This document shows, piece by piece, positions 1 through 9,743 of a DNA stretch of 64,000 bases. Each line of letters starts with the position of its first letter. The first letter of the stretch is position 1. Made by a program: the position numbers and the translations under genes. The notes below the pieces were generated by a model. It was given only the letters and a program-made list of their open reading frames with translations. It ran no database searches and was not told where the DNA came from. The stretch is from Saprospiraceae bacterium (lineage in GTDB: Bacteria; Bacteroidota; Bacteroidia; Chitinophagales; Saprospiraceae): assembly GCA_016709995.1 (NCBI GenBank), contig JADJLQ010000001.1, positions 151,001-215,000 of the forward strand, read 5' to 3'.

Positions 1-2
1 TT

Positions 3-251
3 AAAAACAAACTGCAAAATCATTGCTGGAAGCTGTGGCACGCATGTGTCATCACCTGGGATGGTACTGTCGTGCCTTGCTGTTTTGATAAAGATGCTTC
101 ACATAAAATGGGCGATCTAAAAAGCACGAGTTTTAGCCAAATATGGCAAGGCGAGCGCTACCAGGAATTCAGATCTGACCTGATGACCAGCCGTAAATCA
201 ATAGATATATGTCAGAATTGCACTGAAGGTATTAATGTCTGGGCTGATTAG
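3..251 (+). CDS. C-terminal end of a radical SAM/SPASM-domain protein (5' truncated by window)
   Basis: An open frame enters from the left edge and ends at a TAG at 249-251, leaving 82 residues. It contains a cysteine pattern typical of the SPASM auxiliary Fe-S domain: a WKLWHACVITWDG stretch, then VPCCFDKD, a GDLKS..FSQIW segment, and a terminal ICQNCTEG. In the family this domain binds extra [4Fe-4S] clusters in enzymes that modify peptides or other substrates. The catalytic CxxxCxxC half lies outside the window, so the substrate cannot be given. Confidence 0.75.
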   Translation, partial: KNKLQNHCWKLWHACVITWDGTVVPCCFDKDASHKMGDLKSTSFSQIWQGERYQEFRSDLMTSRKSIDICQNCTEGINVWAD

Positions 252-471
252 TTATTTTGGCGAAGTATAGAACTGTAAATGTGCGAAAGACTAAATTAAT
301 TTTAGGATTTCCATAAGATTCCCTTACCTTTATTGGTTAATAGCAGCGAAGAGGAAGGTCATTTCCATATAAAGAAACTTCTTAATTTATAGTCAATTGG
401 TTGACATGTCTTTTGAAGAATTATTCAGAGATCTGGCTTGGTATGCTCTGGTTGTAATAAAAATGTAGATC

Positions 472-1533
472 GTGGTAAATTCAATGAGTCCTACTATAAA
501 TAGTGTGATTTTTCACAAATCTATCTTCCAGGGTAGGCTCGAATTTGGTATTGGAAAAAATATAGAGAAAGCCCTGCAAATGTACCAGATCAGGGCAGAG
601 CAATATTACCGCAATGAAATTCTGTTCAAGCCAGAACAAATTTTTTGCATAGACGAAGGTTATATTGATATCCCCAGGGTTGTAATGCAGGCTTCTGACA
701 AATACTTTGCCAATACAATTAATCTCCTGGATTACATAGCACAGTTTGCATCGGCCGGCTCTTTGGGAGGTTGGTTGATCGATGCAGGCAAAGTCCTTCG
801 TCATAAAATGGTAGAACCCATGAGCGACAAAATCGCTGTCAGGGAATATATCAGAGGAAAAAAACTAATAGGAACAAAAGGTAAAGAAAAAGAAGCCATC
901 GAAGCTTTAAATCTTGCCATTGAAAGATATGAGCGCCACAGTCAAGCATATGAAAAAAGAGGCTATGTCAATTTTACGCTTAAAAACTTTCATGATGCAT
1001 TGGCTGATTTTAATAAAAGTATAAAGTTTGATGAGCACAATGCCCTGGCTTATTTTGGAAGAGCGCAGGTTTTTCTCGTAGAAAAGGATACCAAAAAGGC
1101 ACTGGCAGACCTGGGTTCGACTATACTTAAATCATTGGCTTTACAGACAGTTCATTGGCAAGCCAGATATCAAAAAGGGGAGCTCCACTTCAATGCAAAG
1201 CAATACAAAGAAGCAGCATTTGAGTTGAAACTATTTTGTGACAGAACATTTGATTCCTCAGACATCAACTATACCAAAAAAAGGGAAGCAGCTTATATGT
1301 ACGCCAGAATATTGATGGCCCAGGAGCATTATGAGGAAGCGGCCTCTAGATTTAATATTGCTTTAGCAGCTATCGAAGCTGATTCAAAATCGGCAAAATT
1401 TACCAAAGCTGATGTCCTTTATCAACGAGGTCTTTCCAAAAAATTGGCAGGGAAAAATGGATTCATGGCTGACATCAAAGAAGCAGCTACCTTGGGAAAT
1501 AAGGAAGCTATCAAAATGCTTCAAACCAAATAA
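472..1533 (+). CDS. tetratricopeptide repeat protein
   Basis: This 353-residue protein has no signal peptide and is probably cytoplasmic. The N-terminal part (about residues 15-45) resembles a Sel1/TPR-type helical pair. Residues from about 125 on hold canonical TPR-like units, for example KEAIEALNLAIERYERHSQA, then DALADFNKSIKFDEHNALAY and EEAASRFNIALAAIEADSKS. TPRs are protein-binding scaffolds and no enzymatic domain is seen. The longest frame begins at a GTG; the ATG at 484 is an equally good start. The gene stands alone between the SPASM gene and the PD40/OmpA gene, so its partner is unknown. Confidence 0.7.
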   Translation: MVNSMSPTINSVIFHKSIFQGRLEFGIGKNIEKALQMYQIRAEQYYRNEILFKPEQIFCIDEGYIDIPRVVMQASDKYFANTINLLDYIAQFASAGSLGGWLIDAGKVLRHKMVEPMSDKIAVREYIRGKKLIGTKGKEKEAIEALNLAIERYERHSQAYEKRGYVNFTLKNFHDALADFNKSIKFDEHNALAYFGRAQVFLVEKDTKKALADLGSTILKSLALQTVHWQARYQKGELHFNAKQYKEAAFELKLFCDRTFDSSDINYTKKREAAYMYARILMAQEHYEEAASRFNIALAAIEADSKSAKFTKADVLYQRGLSKKLAGKNGFMADIKEAATLGNKEAIKMLQTK

Positions 1534-1604
1534 TCCTTAAAGAACATTAATTTCATAGTGATGACTTCGTTTTCACTGGTACACATTGTAATTTTGATAA
1601 GCTG

Positions 1605-3487
1605 ATGGGCAAATCAATATGGACCATTTTTGCGATTGTACTGGCGGTCATGATCCAGGTCAACTTATTTGCGCAAATCCATCCCAAAGCATTAAAATAT
1701 TATAAAAAAGCCTTAGCCCAGCAATCCAATAACAAGACAAGCAAGGCGATCTCTTATTTTGAAAAAGCTATCAGTTATGAAGCTAATTATAAAGAGGCTC
1801 ACCTGGCACTTTATAATATCTATTTGCAGCAAAATGAAGCGGGAAAAGCATATACTCATCTCAAAGCTGCAACTGTGGACCCAGGCAGAGACAGACCCAA
1901 TCTTTTATTTAATACTGGCAAACTGGCCTTGCAGCAAGGACTATATGTCGAATCGAAAGAGCATCTAAGTGCTTATCTGCAATTGCAATCAAAAGACCAG
2001 GCCACACGGCAATTGGCTCAGCATTTACTGGACCAAGCCAATTATGGTTTTGAACATAAGGCCCCCGTCGTATCAGGTCCAATGCTTTTGCCTGCAGAAA
2101 TAAATACTGCCGTTCCCGAATATTTGCCCTCTTTGGATGCTAGGGGTCATACTCTGGTATTTACAAGAAGAGTCAATGGCAATGAAGATTTGTTTATGTC
2201 CAGCACTGACAAAGATGGATCATGGCTGCCCGCCCAACCCTGGCCCCAAAACACGATAAAAAATGAAGGAGCCCATGTCATCAGTGCGGACGGTAAAACA
2301 CTGGTATTTACCCGGTGTGATTGGTCTGATGGATATGGTAGCTGTGATTTATATATATCCGTGTTAAGATCTGGCAAATGGACTAATCCCCAAAATATGG
2401 GCTCCTCTGTCAATACTAATTTTTGGGAAAGCCAGCCAAGTTTAAGCGCAGATGGCAGGACTCTGTATTTCGCGTCCAATCGTCCGGGAGGGCTGGGAGG
2501 TTATGATATCTGGTGGACTAAAAGATCTGGCTTGGTATGGTCCAGGCCGGTCAATGCAGGGCCATGGATCAATACTAAGTGGGATGAACTGTCACCAAAT
2601 AGGCATGCCGATGGTAGTTCATTGTATTTTAGATCAGACGGGTGGCCGGGATATGGTTCATTTGATATTTTCTTAGCCAGAAATGAAAGAGGCAAGGCCT
2701 GGAACACGCCTCCATTGAATTTGGGTCCGACTATCAATAATCATGAAGATCAGGGAGCTCTGACAGTAGCTATCGATGGTTACACGACAATATTGACTTT
2801 ACAACAAGTCAATATGCGAAATGAACTTTTATCCAGTGATCTTGCCACTGTAAATCTGCCGGAACAGGTCACTGCCGCTGCCTGTATATTCATTCAAGGT
2901 AAGGTCATGAAGAGCAAAGATGATAAACACATCCCAAATGCGATTTTAGTCTTTACTGCAGAAGGCATAGAAAATGGTAGTGACACGATTTTATTAATCA
3001 AGTATATCAACTGTACTGTAATGCCACCGGATTTGATTTTTTCGCTGATAGGATTACCACTTTTGAGGATGCTAAAAACAAAATAAATTTTGATATCCAC
3101 CTGGATGAAGTGGTCGCAAAAGATTTAGGTGCAAATAGTAAACCTATCATTTTAAAAAATGTATTGTTTGAGTTTGCCTCTTATACGCTGGAGGTCGGCT
3201 CCTTTGTAGAGTTGGATCAACTGTTTTTATTCCTTCAGTCTAATCCTGACTTGTCAGTAGCTATATACGGACATACGGACAATGCGGGGGATAAACTAAA
3301 TAATCAGTTGCTGTCAGAAAACAGAGCTCGCGCAGTGTATAATTATTTGGTGAATAAGGGATTGCCAGCTGACCGGTTGTCAATAAAAGGATTTGGAGAC
3401 TCATCCCCTATAGCCACAAATGATACAGAGGAAGGGAAAGCTATGAATCGAAGAGTAGAAATAAAATTGTCCAGTATCAAACCTTGA
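1605..3487 (+). pseudogene. TPR-PD40-OmpA outer-membrane protein, split by a frameshift
   Basis: The first frame (1605-3086) starts with a signal peptide cleaved after VNLFAQ. TPR helices (about residues 28-120) and a PD40/WD40-like beta-propeller with repeated SADGRTLYFASNRPGG-type blades (about 160-400) follow. It then loses frame near 2990-3030 and stops. The +2 frame resumes with GFDFFADRITTFED and an OmpA C-terminal domain (3110-3487) containing YGHTDNAG and NRRVEIKL, the peptidoglycan-binding signature. Bacteroidota proteins of this layout are single chains of about 620 residues. One missing base therefore most simply explains the break, as sequencing error or a recent mutation. The family anchors the outer membrane to peptidoglycan. 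Confidence 0.8.
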
Positions 3488-3500
3488 ATTTTTAATATTA

Positions 3501-4901
3501 ATGGGAAAATCTAAAATTATAAATGTCTCTGAGGTAAATATCGTAGATATCGGAGATCAGGGTCAGGGTATCGGCAAAGATCAGGAGGGAAAAGTGTATA
3601 TGGTGCAGGATGCAGTGCCTGGGGATCAGATGGATATAGAAGTCAAAATGCGAAGGTCCAGGGTGTCTTATGCCAGGCCTGTCCAGCGGACGGTCGACTC
3701 ACCCTGGCGGCAAACGCCTTTCTGTAGTCATTTTGGGGTTTGTGGCGGCTGTAAGTGGCAGCATATGTCCTATTCAGGGCAATTAAAGTATAAACAAAAA
3801 AATGTGTTCGATGCTTTGACCCGTATCGGTGGGATATCAGATCCAAATATTAGACCCATAGTAGGCGTTGCAGAAGATACTTATTATAGAAACAAACTCG
3901 ACTTTAGTTTTGGTAGCAGTCGATGGTTGACGACGGAGGAGCTTGAAGCAGAAGATCTGATGAACAAAAATGCATTGGGTTTTCATAGGCCAGGCTCATT
4001 TGAAAAAATAGTGGATATCAAGCATTGTTATTTACAGGGAGGGCTTAGTAATGAAATTAGAAATTTTGTCAAAGCGCTGGCGATTGAACATCGATTTACT
4101 TTTTATAATGTCAAACAGCACACAGGTTTGCTACGCAATCTGATCATACGGACGGCCCTGAATGGCACGGCTATGATCACCCTGGTCTTTGGGGAAGATG
4201 AACCTGAGTCAAGAGAACTGATCAACGCATCGATGATCACAGCTTTCCCTGGTATCACTATCTACAATGTAGTCAATTTGAAACACAACGACACCATTTT
4301 TGACCAGGAGATGATCCTTATTCATGGGCTGGGATATCTGACAGAGCAGCTCGGACATTTATCCTGTCGGGTGGGGCCTAAATCTTTTTTTCAAACAAAT
4401 ACATTACAAGCACTTAAACTGTATCAATTTGTGGAAGAGTTTGCCAATCTAAAGGGGGCTGAAATCGTATATGATTTATATTCCGGTACCGGTACGATAG
4501 GATTGTTTCTCGCGAGAAAAGCAAAAAAGGTCATTGGCGTAGAAGAAGTCAAAGAAGCCGTAGCAGATGCCCATATCAATGCAGAGATCAATCAAATTCA
4601 AAACACAGAGTTTTTTGCTGGCGATGTAAAAAGGATGCTGAGTGAAGGATTGTTTGACCAAAAGGGTAGACCTGATTTGATCATTGTCGATCCTCCAAGA
4701 GCAGGGCTGCATCCGGAGACCATACCTATATTGTTGGATTCCCAATCGCCTGAGATTGTTTACGTGAGCTGTAATCCGGCTACTCAAGCAAGAGATATTA
4801 AACTATTGTCTTCAAAATATCGACACAAAATGAGTCAGCCCGTGGATATGTTTCCTCACACAGCCCATATTGAAAACGTAACTTTGTTGCAACATATATG
4901 A
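3501..4901 (+). CDS. rlmD: 23S rRNA (uracil-5-)-methyltransferase RlmD/RumA
   Basis: This 466-residue SAM-dependent RNA methyltransferase belongs to the TrmA/RumA family. An N-terminal TRAM domain (about residues 8-65) is followed by a [4Fe-4S] cysteine cluster (C75, C81, C84 in the CSHFGVCGGCKWQH stretch, plus a later Cys in IKHCYLQ). The C-terminal Rossmann methyltransferase has DLYSGTGTIGLF as SAM motif I, VDPPRAGLHPE, and YVSCNPATQARD with the catalytic cysteine. It methylates C5 of a uridine in 23S rRNA (U1939-type by homology). It starts 14 bp after the OmpA gene. Distinguishing RlmD from related RlmC/TrmA enzymes rests on the TRAM plus Fe-S layout. Confidence 0.88.
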   Translation: MGKSKIINVSEVNIVDIGDQGQGIGKDQEGKVYMVQDAVPGDQMDIEVKMRRSRVSYARPVQRTVDSPWRQTPFCSHFGVCGGCKWQHMSYSGQLKYKQKNVFDALTRIGGISDPNIRPIVGVAEDTYYRNKLDFSFGSSRWLTTEELEAEDLMNKNALGFHRPGSFEKIVDIKHCYLQGGLSNEIRNFVKALAIEHRFTFYNVKQHTGLLRNLIIRTALNGTAMITLVFGEDEPESRELINASMITAFPGITIYNVVNLKHNDTIFDQEMILIHGLGYLTEQLGHLSCRVGPKSFFQTNTLQALKLYQFVEEFANLKGAEIVYDLYSGTGTIGLFLARKAKKVIGVEEVKEAVADAHINAEINQIQNTEFFAGDVKRMLSEGLFDQKGRPDLIIVDPPRAGLHPETIPILLDSQSPEIVYVSCNPATQARDIKLLSSKYRHKMSQPVDMFPHTAHIENVTLLQHI

Positions 4902-4910
4902 ATTAAATTT

Positions 4911-5261
4911 ATGCAGATCAGTACCGAAAAATTTTTAGTCCTGCAGGAAGAGCTCAAAGTCTATCGAAAAGCACTGAATCAGGCGCTGGACATCATCTTG
5001 GAAAAAGGCATTACGCCATATCCAATATTTATAGCACATCAGGATTCTTTTGAAGCGGGTATACCTATCATTAATCGATACGATGTAACTGGCAATTGGA
5101 GCATCAATGTATCCTCGCTCGAAGAGTTCTTGCAAAAAAAATTGATTTTGTCTCATAAAGTCAAAGCATTTAAATCGACTTACAAACCAGTCGAAGACTT
5201 TATTTGTTTTTTTGTTTTGAGTGAGCTCGGAGCGCAATTTGTATTTATGCCCAGGGTCTGA
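4911..5261 (+). CDS. conserved hypothetical protein
   Basis: This 116-residue soluble protein lies 9 bp behind rlmD and upstream of rfbA. No signal peptide or membrane segment is seen. The N-terminus is strongly helical (VLQEELKVYRKALNQALDII), followed by a GITPYPIFIAHQ stretch and a VSSLEEFLQKKLI segment. I do not recognise a named domain. Short proteins of this kind occur near rlmD-like genes in Bacteroidota as uncharacterised families, but I cannot assign a role. Confidence 0.6.
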   Translation: MQISTEKFLVLQEELKVYRKALNQALDIILEKGITPYPIFIAHQDSFEAGIPIINRYDVTGNWSINVSSLEEFLQKKLILSHKVKAFKSTYKPVEDFICFFVLSELGAQFVFMPRV

Positions 5262-5357
5262 CCAACTAAGGATGTCCGATATGCAGTTTAGTATAGATTT
5301 ATTGTTATTCAAAGCTATCGATATTCTATTATTCAAAAACAACCTAATTTTAGCCTG

Positions 5358-6218
5358 ATGAAAGGAATCATTTTAGCTGGAGGACTCGGTACCAGATTAT
5401 ATCCACTGACCTTGGCAGTGAGCAAACAATTGATGCCGGTGTACGACAAACCCATGATTTATTATCCCTTGTCTATCCTGATGATGTCCAACATCAGAGA
5501 CATTTTAATTATTTCTACCAAAGATGATCTGCCTAACTTTGAAAAGCTGCTTCGAGATGGCGCTGAGATAGGTTGTAATATTTCCTATAAAGTGCAACCG
5601 GAGCCTAACGGACTTGCACAGGCGTTTGTGCTAGGATCAGACTTTGTAGGCCAGGACGATGTAGCCCTGGTGCTGGGAGACAATATTTTTTATGGAGCTG
5701 GCCTCGGTGAGATCATGAAAAGCTGCCAGCATCCCAAAGGGGGGATCATCTTCGCTTACCAGGTATCTGATCCTGAGCGATATGGCGTGGTAGAGTTTGA
5801 CAAAAACTTAAAAGTAATCTCCATAGAAGAAAAGCCTTCCAATCCAAAGTCTAATTTTGCTGTGCCTGGATTGTATTTCTATGATAATTCTGTGTTAGAG
5901 GTTGCAAAAAATCTTAAGCCTAGCCCTAGAGGAGAGTATGAAATCACCGATGTCAATAAATATTATTTAGAGCGAGGGCAGTTGCATGTTCGTCCGATGG
6001 GTAGAGGATTTGCCTGGCTTGATACCGGCACACATCAATCTCTGATGCAGGCCGGCCAATTTATACAAGTGATTGAAGAGCGGCAAGGACTCAAAATAGG
6101 CTGTATCGAAGAAATAGCCCATCAGATGGGTTTTATCGATGATGAACAATTACACCACTTGGGGCATAAATATAGCAAAAGTGGCTACGGGGAATATTTA
6201 TTAAGACTTTTGAAGTAG
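5358..6218 (+). CDS. rfbA: glucose-1-phosphate thymidylyltransferase
   Basis: This 286-residue nucleotidyltransferase starts with the pyrophosphorylase signature GGLGTRLYPLT. It carries the other RmlA landmarks VYDKPMIYYPLS, LGDNIFYG, VSDPERYGVVEFD, EKPSNPKSNFAVPGLYFYDN and FAWLDTGTH. The length matches the family (about 285-295). It makes dTDP-glucose from dTTP and glucose-1-phosphate, the first step toward dTDP-L-rhamnose and related sugars. The other rml genes are not adjacent here; the next gene downstream is a membrane protein 15 bp away. Confidence 0.93.
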   Translation: MKGIILAGGLGTRLYPLTLAVSKQLMPVYDKPMIYYPLSILMMSNIRDILIISTKDDLPNFEKLLRDGAEIGCNISYKVQPEPNGLAQAFVLGSDFVGQDDVALVLGDNIFYGAGLGEIMKSCQHPKGGIIFAYQVSDPERYGVVEFDKNLKVISIEEKPSNPKSNFAVPGLYFYDNSVLEVAKNLKPSPRGEYEITDVNKYYLERGQLHVRPMGRGFAWLDTGTHQSLMQAGQFIQVIEERQGLKIGCIEEIAHQMGFIDDEQLHHLGHKYSKSGYGEYLLRLLK

Positions 6219-6233
6219 TCCACATACATATAT

Positions 6234-7364
6234 ATGAGCACCCCAGAAGAGGACATTGATATAGAAAAAGAGGATGAACAGACACGGTCTGTCATGAAAT
6301 CATTCAAAAGTTCGAAGATTTGGCTCCCTATTGTGATTGGCTTAGGGGTAGTCGTGTATAAGTTATTTGATCACTTTGACACGAGTGCATTAAAATCTAT
6401 CACCTGGAGCCCACACACGGCTATTTGGCTTTTTTTAGCTTGCGGATTTTTATTGATCCGTCATGTAGCGTACACCTGGCGACTGTATTACCTGGTGGAT
6501 GGTATCCTCAGTTTCTGGAAGTGTTTTAAACTGATCATTATTTGGGAGTTTAGTTCGGCCATTTCTCCTACTTCATTGGGAGGGTCAGCCGTATCAGTAT
6601 TTGTGCTTTCTCAGGAAAAAATAGGGGCATCCAGAACACTGGCTACTATCATATACACAGTGATATTGGATAGTTTGTTTTTTCTAATATCTGTGCCTAT
6701 ATTAATTTTTATTTTCGGGGTTAACGTTATTCATCCAAGTTATACGGACTGGTCCTCTGTCAGTGAAGTAGGTTATTCATTGATTTTCTTTTATGGTTTG
6801 ATCTTGGTGTATGGTCTTTTATTTGCTTATGGCATGTTTATCAATCCCAGTCAGTTCAAAAACATATTGGTTTTTTTTACCCGATTTCCTTTTCTAAAGC
6901 GATTTAGAATCAAGGCAATCAAATTAGGTGACGAAATGATCTTATCTGCTGGTGAGATAGTCAAAAGAGATTGGAGATTTCACCTAAAATCTTTTGGATT
7001 GACTGCAGCAGCCTGGACTTGCAGATTTATTATAGTGAACTGTTTAATCATTGCGCTGATCGATGTAGTGAGCTATCATCCGTGGGATCAACTAAAAATC
7101 TATGGACGGCAGGTAGTTATGTTTGTGTTTATGATGTTCAGCCCGACTCCCGGAGCAGCCGGATTTGCTGAAGTATTTTTTGGCAACTTTATAGGTGATT
7201 ATATCCCAAAAGGAGCTGCCCTCATAATAGCACTAATCTGGCGGTTCCTGACATACTATTTATATCTGTTGGCTGGAGTGATTATTATTCCTTCCTGGTT
7301 GACAGGTCTGATCAGACAAAGGCGAGCCACAAGGGAAGTCAAAAACAGGTCGGTTGATATTTGA
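6234..7364 (+). CDS. lysylphosphatidylglycerol synthase transmembrane (UPF0104/YbhN-like) family protein
   Basis: This 376-residue polytopic protein has a charged acidic N-terminus and about seven to eight hydrophobic segments. It shows family-like motifs: EFSSAISPTSLGGSAVSVF after the second segment and FMMFSPTPGAAGFAEVFF in the C-terminal half, the P(T/S)PGG/A.G.AE type signature of the LPG-synthase TM/UPF0104 family. Such proteins are flippase-like or lipid-modifying domains; without the catalytic MprF synthase domain the substrate is unknown. It follows rfbA by 15 bp, consistent with an envelope-polymer context. Confidence 0.75.
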   Translation: MSTPEEDIDIEKEDEQTRSVMKSFKSSKIWLPIVIGLGVVVYKLFDHFDTSALKSITWSPHTAIWLFLACGFLLIRHVAYTWRLYYLVDGILSFWKCFKLIIIWEFSSAISPTSLGGSAVSVFVLSQEKIGASRTLATIIYTVILDSLFFLISVPILIFIFGVNVIHPSYTDWSSVSEVGYSLIFFYGLILVYGLLFAYGMFINPSQFKNILVFFTRFPFLKRFRIKAIKLGDEMILSAGEIVKRDWRFHLKSFGLTAAAWTCRFIIVNCLIIALIDVVSYHPWDQLKIYGRQVVMFVFMMFSPTPGAAGFAEVFFGNFIGDYIPKGAALIIALIWRFLTYYLYLLAGVIIIPSWLTGLIRQRRATREVKNRSVDI

Positions 7365-7418
7365 AAGTGTTGAAAAACGTATCGATATATTTCCGCCATA
7401 TCTTTCTACCTTTGAACC

Positions 7419-7949
7419 ATGTTTAAAGGTCCGGTGCAAACGGTGATTGTAATTTTTATTGCGTTGTCTTTGTTTTACCTCGTTCGTTATTTTTATTTCA
7501 AACCAGGGGTCAATGTTGCTCAGACCAGTCCACCTATCCTTACTGATTTGGCTGATGGTACACCCTTTGACCTATCATCATTAGCAGGAAAGTATGTGCT
7601 GGTAGACTTCTGGGGTAGTTGGTGTGGACCTTGTCGTAAAGAATCTCCAGCCTTAAAAACATTTTATAAAGATTGGAATGAAGTAATATTCAAAGATGGG
7701 CAAGGACTAGAGATACTTAGTATAGCTATAGAACCTAATCGGGAAGCATGGGTACAAGCTATGCAAGAGGAGCAATTTCCCTGGCCACTTCATATTCTTG
7801 AACTCAACCAATTTAATTCACCCTTAGTTAAATCCTTTGGAGTGCGAGAAATACCAACAAAAATTTTGTTAGATCCTCAACAGACCATCATTGCAGTAGA
7901 TAAAAATTTTACTGATATGGCAAATATATTGAACAGGAGGAAAAGCTAA
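7419..7949 (+). CDS. TlpA-like membrane-anchored thioredoxin
   Basis: This 176-residue protein has an N-terminal membrane anchor (about residues 6-26) followed by a thioredoxin fold with the WCGPC active site (C69, C72) and a cis-proline region at VREIPTKILL. It belongs to the TlpA/ResA/AhpC-TSA type that reduces disulfides on the periplasmic side. A TACCTTTG box sits immediately before the ATG, too close to be an ordinary -7 element for this start. No cytochrome maturation genes are adjacent. Confidence 0.85.
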   Translation: MFKGPVQTVIVIFIALSLFYLVRYFYFKPGVNVAQTSPPILTDLADGTPFDLSSLAGKYVLVDFWGSWCGPCRKESPALKTFYKDWNEVIFKDGQGLEILSIAIEPNREAWVQAMQEEQFPWPLHILELNQFNSPLVKSFGVREIPTKILLDPQQTIIAVDKNFTDMANILNRRKS

Positions 7950-8048
7950 TTGACTGACATTTTGACCAATATAATTGATATGGTCTTATAATTGCAGGTC
8001 ACTGAAAGTCAACTTTTGTTATAAATTGAATATAAAGAACAGAAATTT

Positions 8049-8591
8049 ATGAGTCAAAATCAAAACAAACCTGAAGATATGTCAGATGTATTTCCTGAGC
8101 CAGAAAATGATGATCAAATGGAGCAAATGGAGGAGATAGAATCTGGTGACGACATGATGGATGCCGGACAGGCTGGTACGGCCAGTCCTGAAATACAGGA
8201 ACTGAAAGATAAATACTTGCGTCTATTGGCTGAGTTTGAAAATTATAAAAGACGCACCAGTAAAGAAAGAATAGAGTCTTCAAAATTTGCTAGTCAGGAT
8301 ATGATCGCCAGCTTGCTCCCGGTCTTAGATGATTTTGAAAGAGAATCAAAATACGGCTTGGCTACTGAAGGAAGTACATTGATTCATAATAAGTTAAGTC
8401 AGATCTTGAAGCAAAAAGGATTGGTAGAAATGGAAAGTAACGGCCAGGTATTTGATCCAGCAGTACATGAAGCAGTAACAGAATTGACCGTACCAGACGA
8501 TAAAAAAAATAGGATCATAGATACAGTGGAAAAAGGTTACTACCTGTCAGATAAAATAATTCGCTACGCAAAAGTAGTAGTAGGCAAATAG
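8049..8591 (+). CDS. grpE: nucleotide exchange factor GrpE
   Basis: This 180-residue protein has an acidic, disordered N-terminus (about residues 1-50) rich in Met, Asp and Glu. The GrpE coiled coil follows (LKDKYLRLLAEFENYKRRTSKE), then the C-terminal beta-wing with GQVFDPAVHEAVTE and DKIIRYAKVVVGK. GrpE releases ADP from DnaK. The gene lies 6 bp upstream of dnaJ, the usual co-chaperone operon. Confidence 0.95.
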   Translation: MSQNQNKPEDMSDVFPEPENDDQMEQMEEIESGDDMMDAGQAGTASPEIQELKDKYLRLLAEFENYKRRTSKERIESSKFASQDMIASLLPVLDDFERESKYGLATEGSTLIHNKLSQILKQKGLVEMESNGQVFDPAVHEAVTELTVPDDKKNRIIDTVEKGYYLSDKIIRYAKVVVGK

Positions 8592-8597
8592 TAAAGT

Positions 8598-9743
8598 ATG
8601 GCTAAGAGGGACTATTATGAAATTTTAGAAGTAGATAAGTCATCAGATGACGGTACTATCAAAAAATCATATCGAAAAATCGCGATGAAGTATCATCCGG
8701 ATCGCAATCCGGGAGATAAAGCCGCTGAGGACAATTTTAAAGAAGCCGCAGAAGCATATGGGGTGCTGAGTGACCCTGACAAAAAAGCACGATATGATCG
8801 GTATGGCCATGCCGGTGTAGACCCCAATATGGGAGGGGGCTACGGCGGCAACATGAATATGGACGATATTTTGCGCAATTTTGGCAATATATTCGAAGAC
8901 AGCCCATTTGAGTCTTTTTTTGGAGGTGGAGGCAGGGCCGAAAGTTCAGGTCAGCGTGGTTCCAGTCTTAGGATCAGCCTTACCCTCGACTTGAACGAAA
9001 TAGCTACCGGGGTCAACAAAAAGATAGCTGTCAAAAAACAAATATCCTGCGCTACTTGTAGTGGTTCAGGGGCCAAAGATCGAAATTCTAAAAAAGCATG
9101 CAATACCTGCGGTGGTAGCGGGTATGTCCGCCAGATCAGGAATACCTTCCTTGGTCAGATGCAGACAACCACTTCGTGTCCTCAATGTCAGGGTGCTGGT
9201 ACCGTTATTACCAGTTTTTGCCAGACCTGTAAGGGTGAAGGCAAGGTAATGGGAGAAGAAACGATCGATCTTGATATTCCGGCAGGTGTAGAAGATGGTA
9301 TGCAACTCTCGGTGAGAGGAAAAGGCAATGCTGGAGCCAAAGGTGGTCCTCCCGGTGATCTCATCATCCAGATTAAAGAAAAACCCCATGAATCGCTCAA
9401 GCGGGATGGGTCCAACCTGGTATATGATCTGTATCTCAATTTTGCAGATGTATCCCTGGGATCTGCTGTCGAGGTACCCACCTTAGATGGTAAAGCCAGT
9501 ATCAAAATACCTGCAGGCACCCAGGCTGGCAAAGTATTCAGATTAAAGGACAAAGGACTTCCATCTGTTCAGTCCTATCAAAAAGGTGACTTGCTGGTAC
9601 AAGTAAACATTTGGACCCCAAAGCATCTAAATGAAGAAGAACGTGCCTTGTTAGAGCAATTGAGGGTACTGCCTAATTTTCAACCCAATCCTGGCAAGTC
9701 AGAAAAAGGATTTTTTGAAAAAATGAAGGGCTTTTTCTCATGA
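8598..9743 (+). CDS. dnaJ: chaperone protein DnaJ
   Basis: This 381-residue type I J-protein has a J-domain with H33-P34-D35, a Gly/Phe-rich linker (about 75-120), and four CxxCxGxG zinc repeats (CATCSGSG, CNTCGGSG, CPQCQGAG, CQTCKGEG). The C-terminal substrate-binding domains follow, with GDLIIQIKEKPH. It stimulates DnaK ATPase and delivers unfolded substrates. It overlaps the next gene by 4 nt (ATGA), indicating translational coupling with gldH. Confidence 0.96.
   Translation: MAKRDYYEILEVDKSSDDGTIKKSYRKIAMKYHPDRNPGDKAAEDNFKEAAEAYGVLSDPDKKARYDRYGHAGVDPNMGGGYGGNMNMDDILRNFGNIFEDSPFESFFGGGGRAESSGQRGSSLRISLTLDLNEIATGVNKKIAVKKQISCATCSGSGAKDRNSKKACNTCGGSGYVRQIRNTFLGQMQTTTSCPQCQGAGTVITSFCQTCKGEGKVMGEETIDLDIPAGVEDGMQLSVRGKGNAGAKGGPPGDLIIQIKEKPHESLKRDGSNLVYDLYLNFADVSLGSAVEVPTLDGKASIKIPAGTQAGKVFRLKDKGLPSVQSYQKGDLLVQVNIWTPKHLNEEERALLEQLRVLPNFQPNPGKSEKGFFEKMKGFFS

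Noticed and set aside
481..804. Minus-strand open frame inside the TPR gene
   Set aside because: Antisense shadow of a well-supported TPR coding frame; no recognisable protein features.
7407..7414. TACCTTTG as a promoter for the TlpA-like gene
   Set aside because: Ends 4 bp before the ATG, so it cannot place a start site upstream of this gene unless the transcript is leaderless; no -33 element at the right distance.
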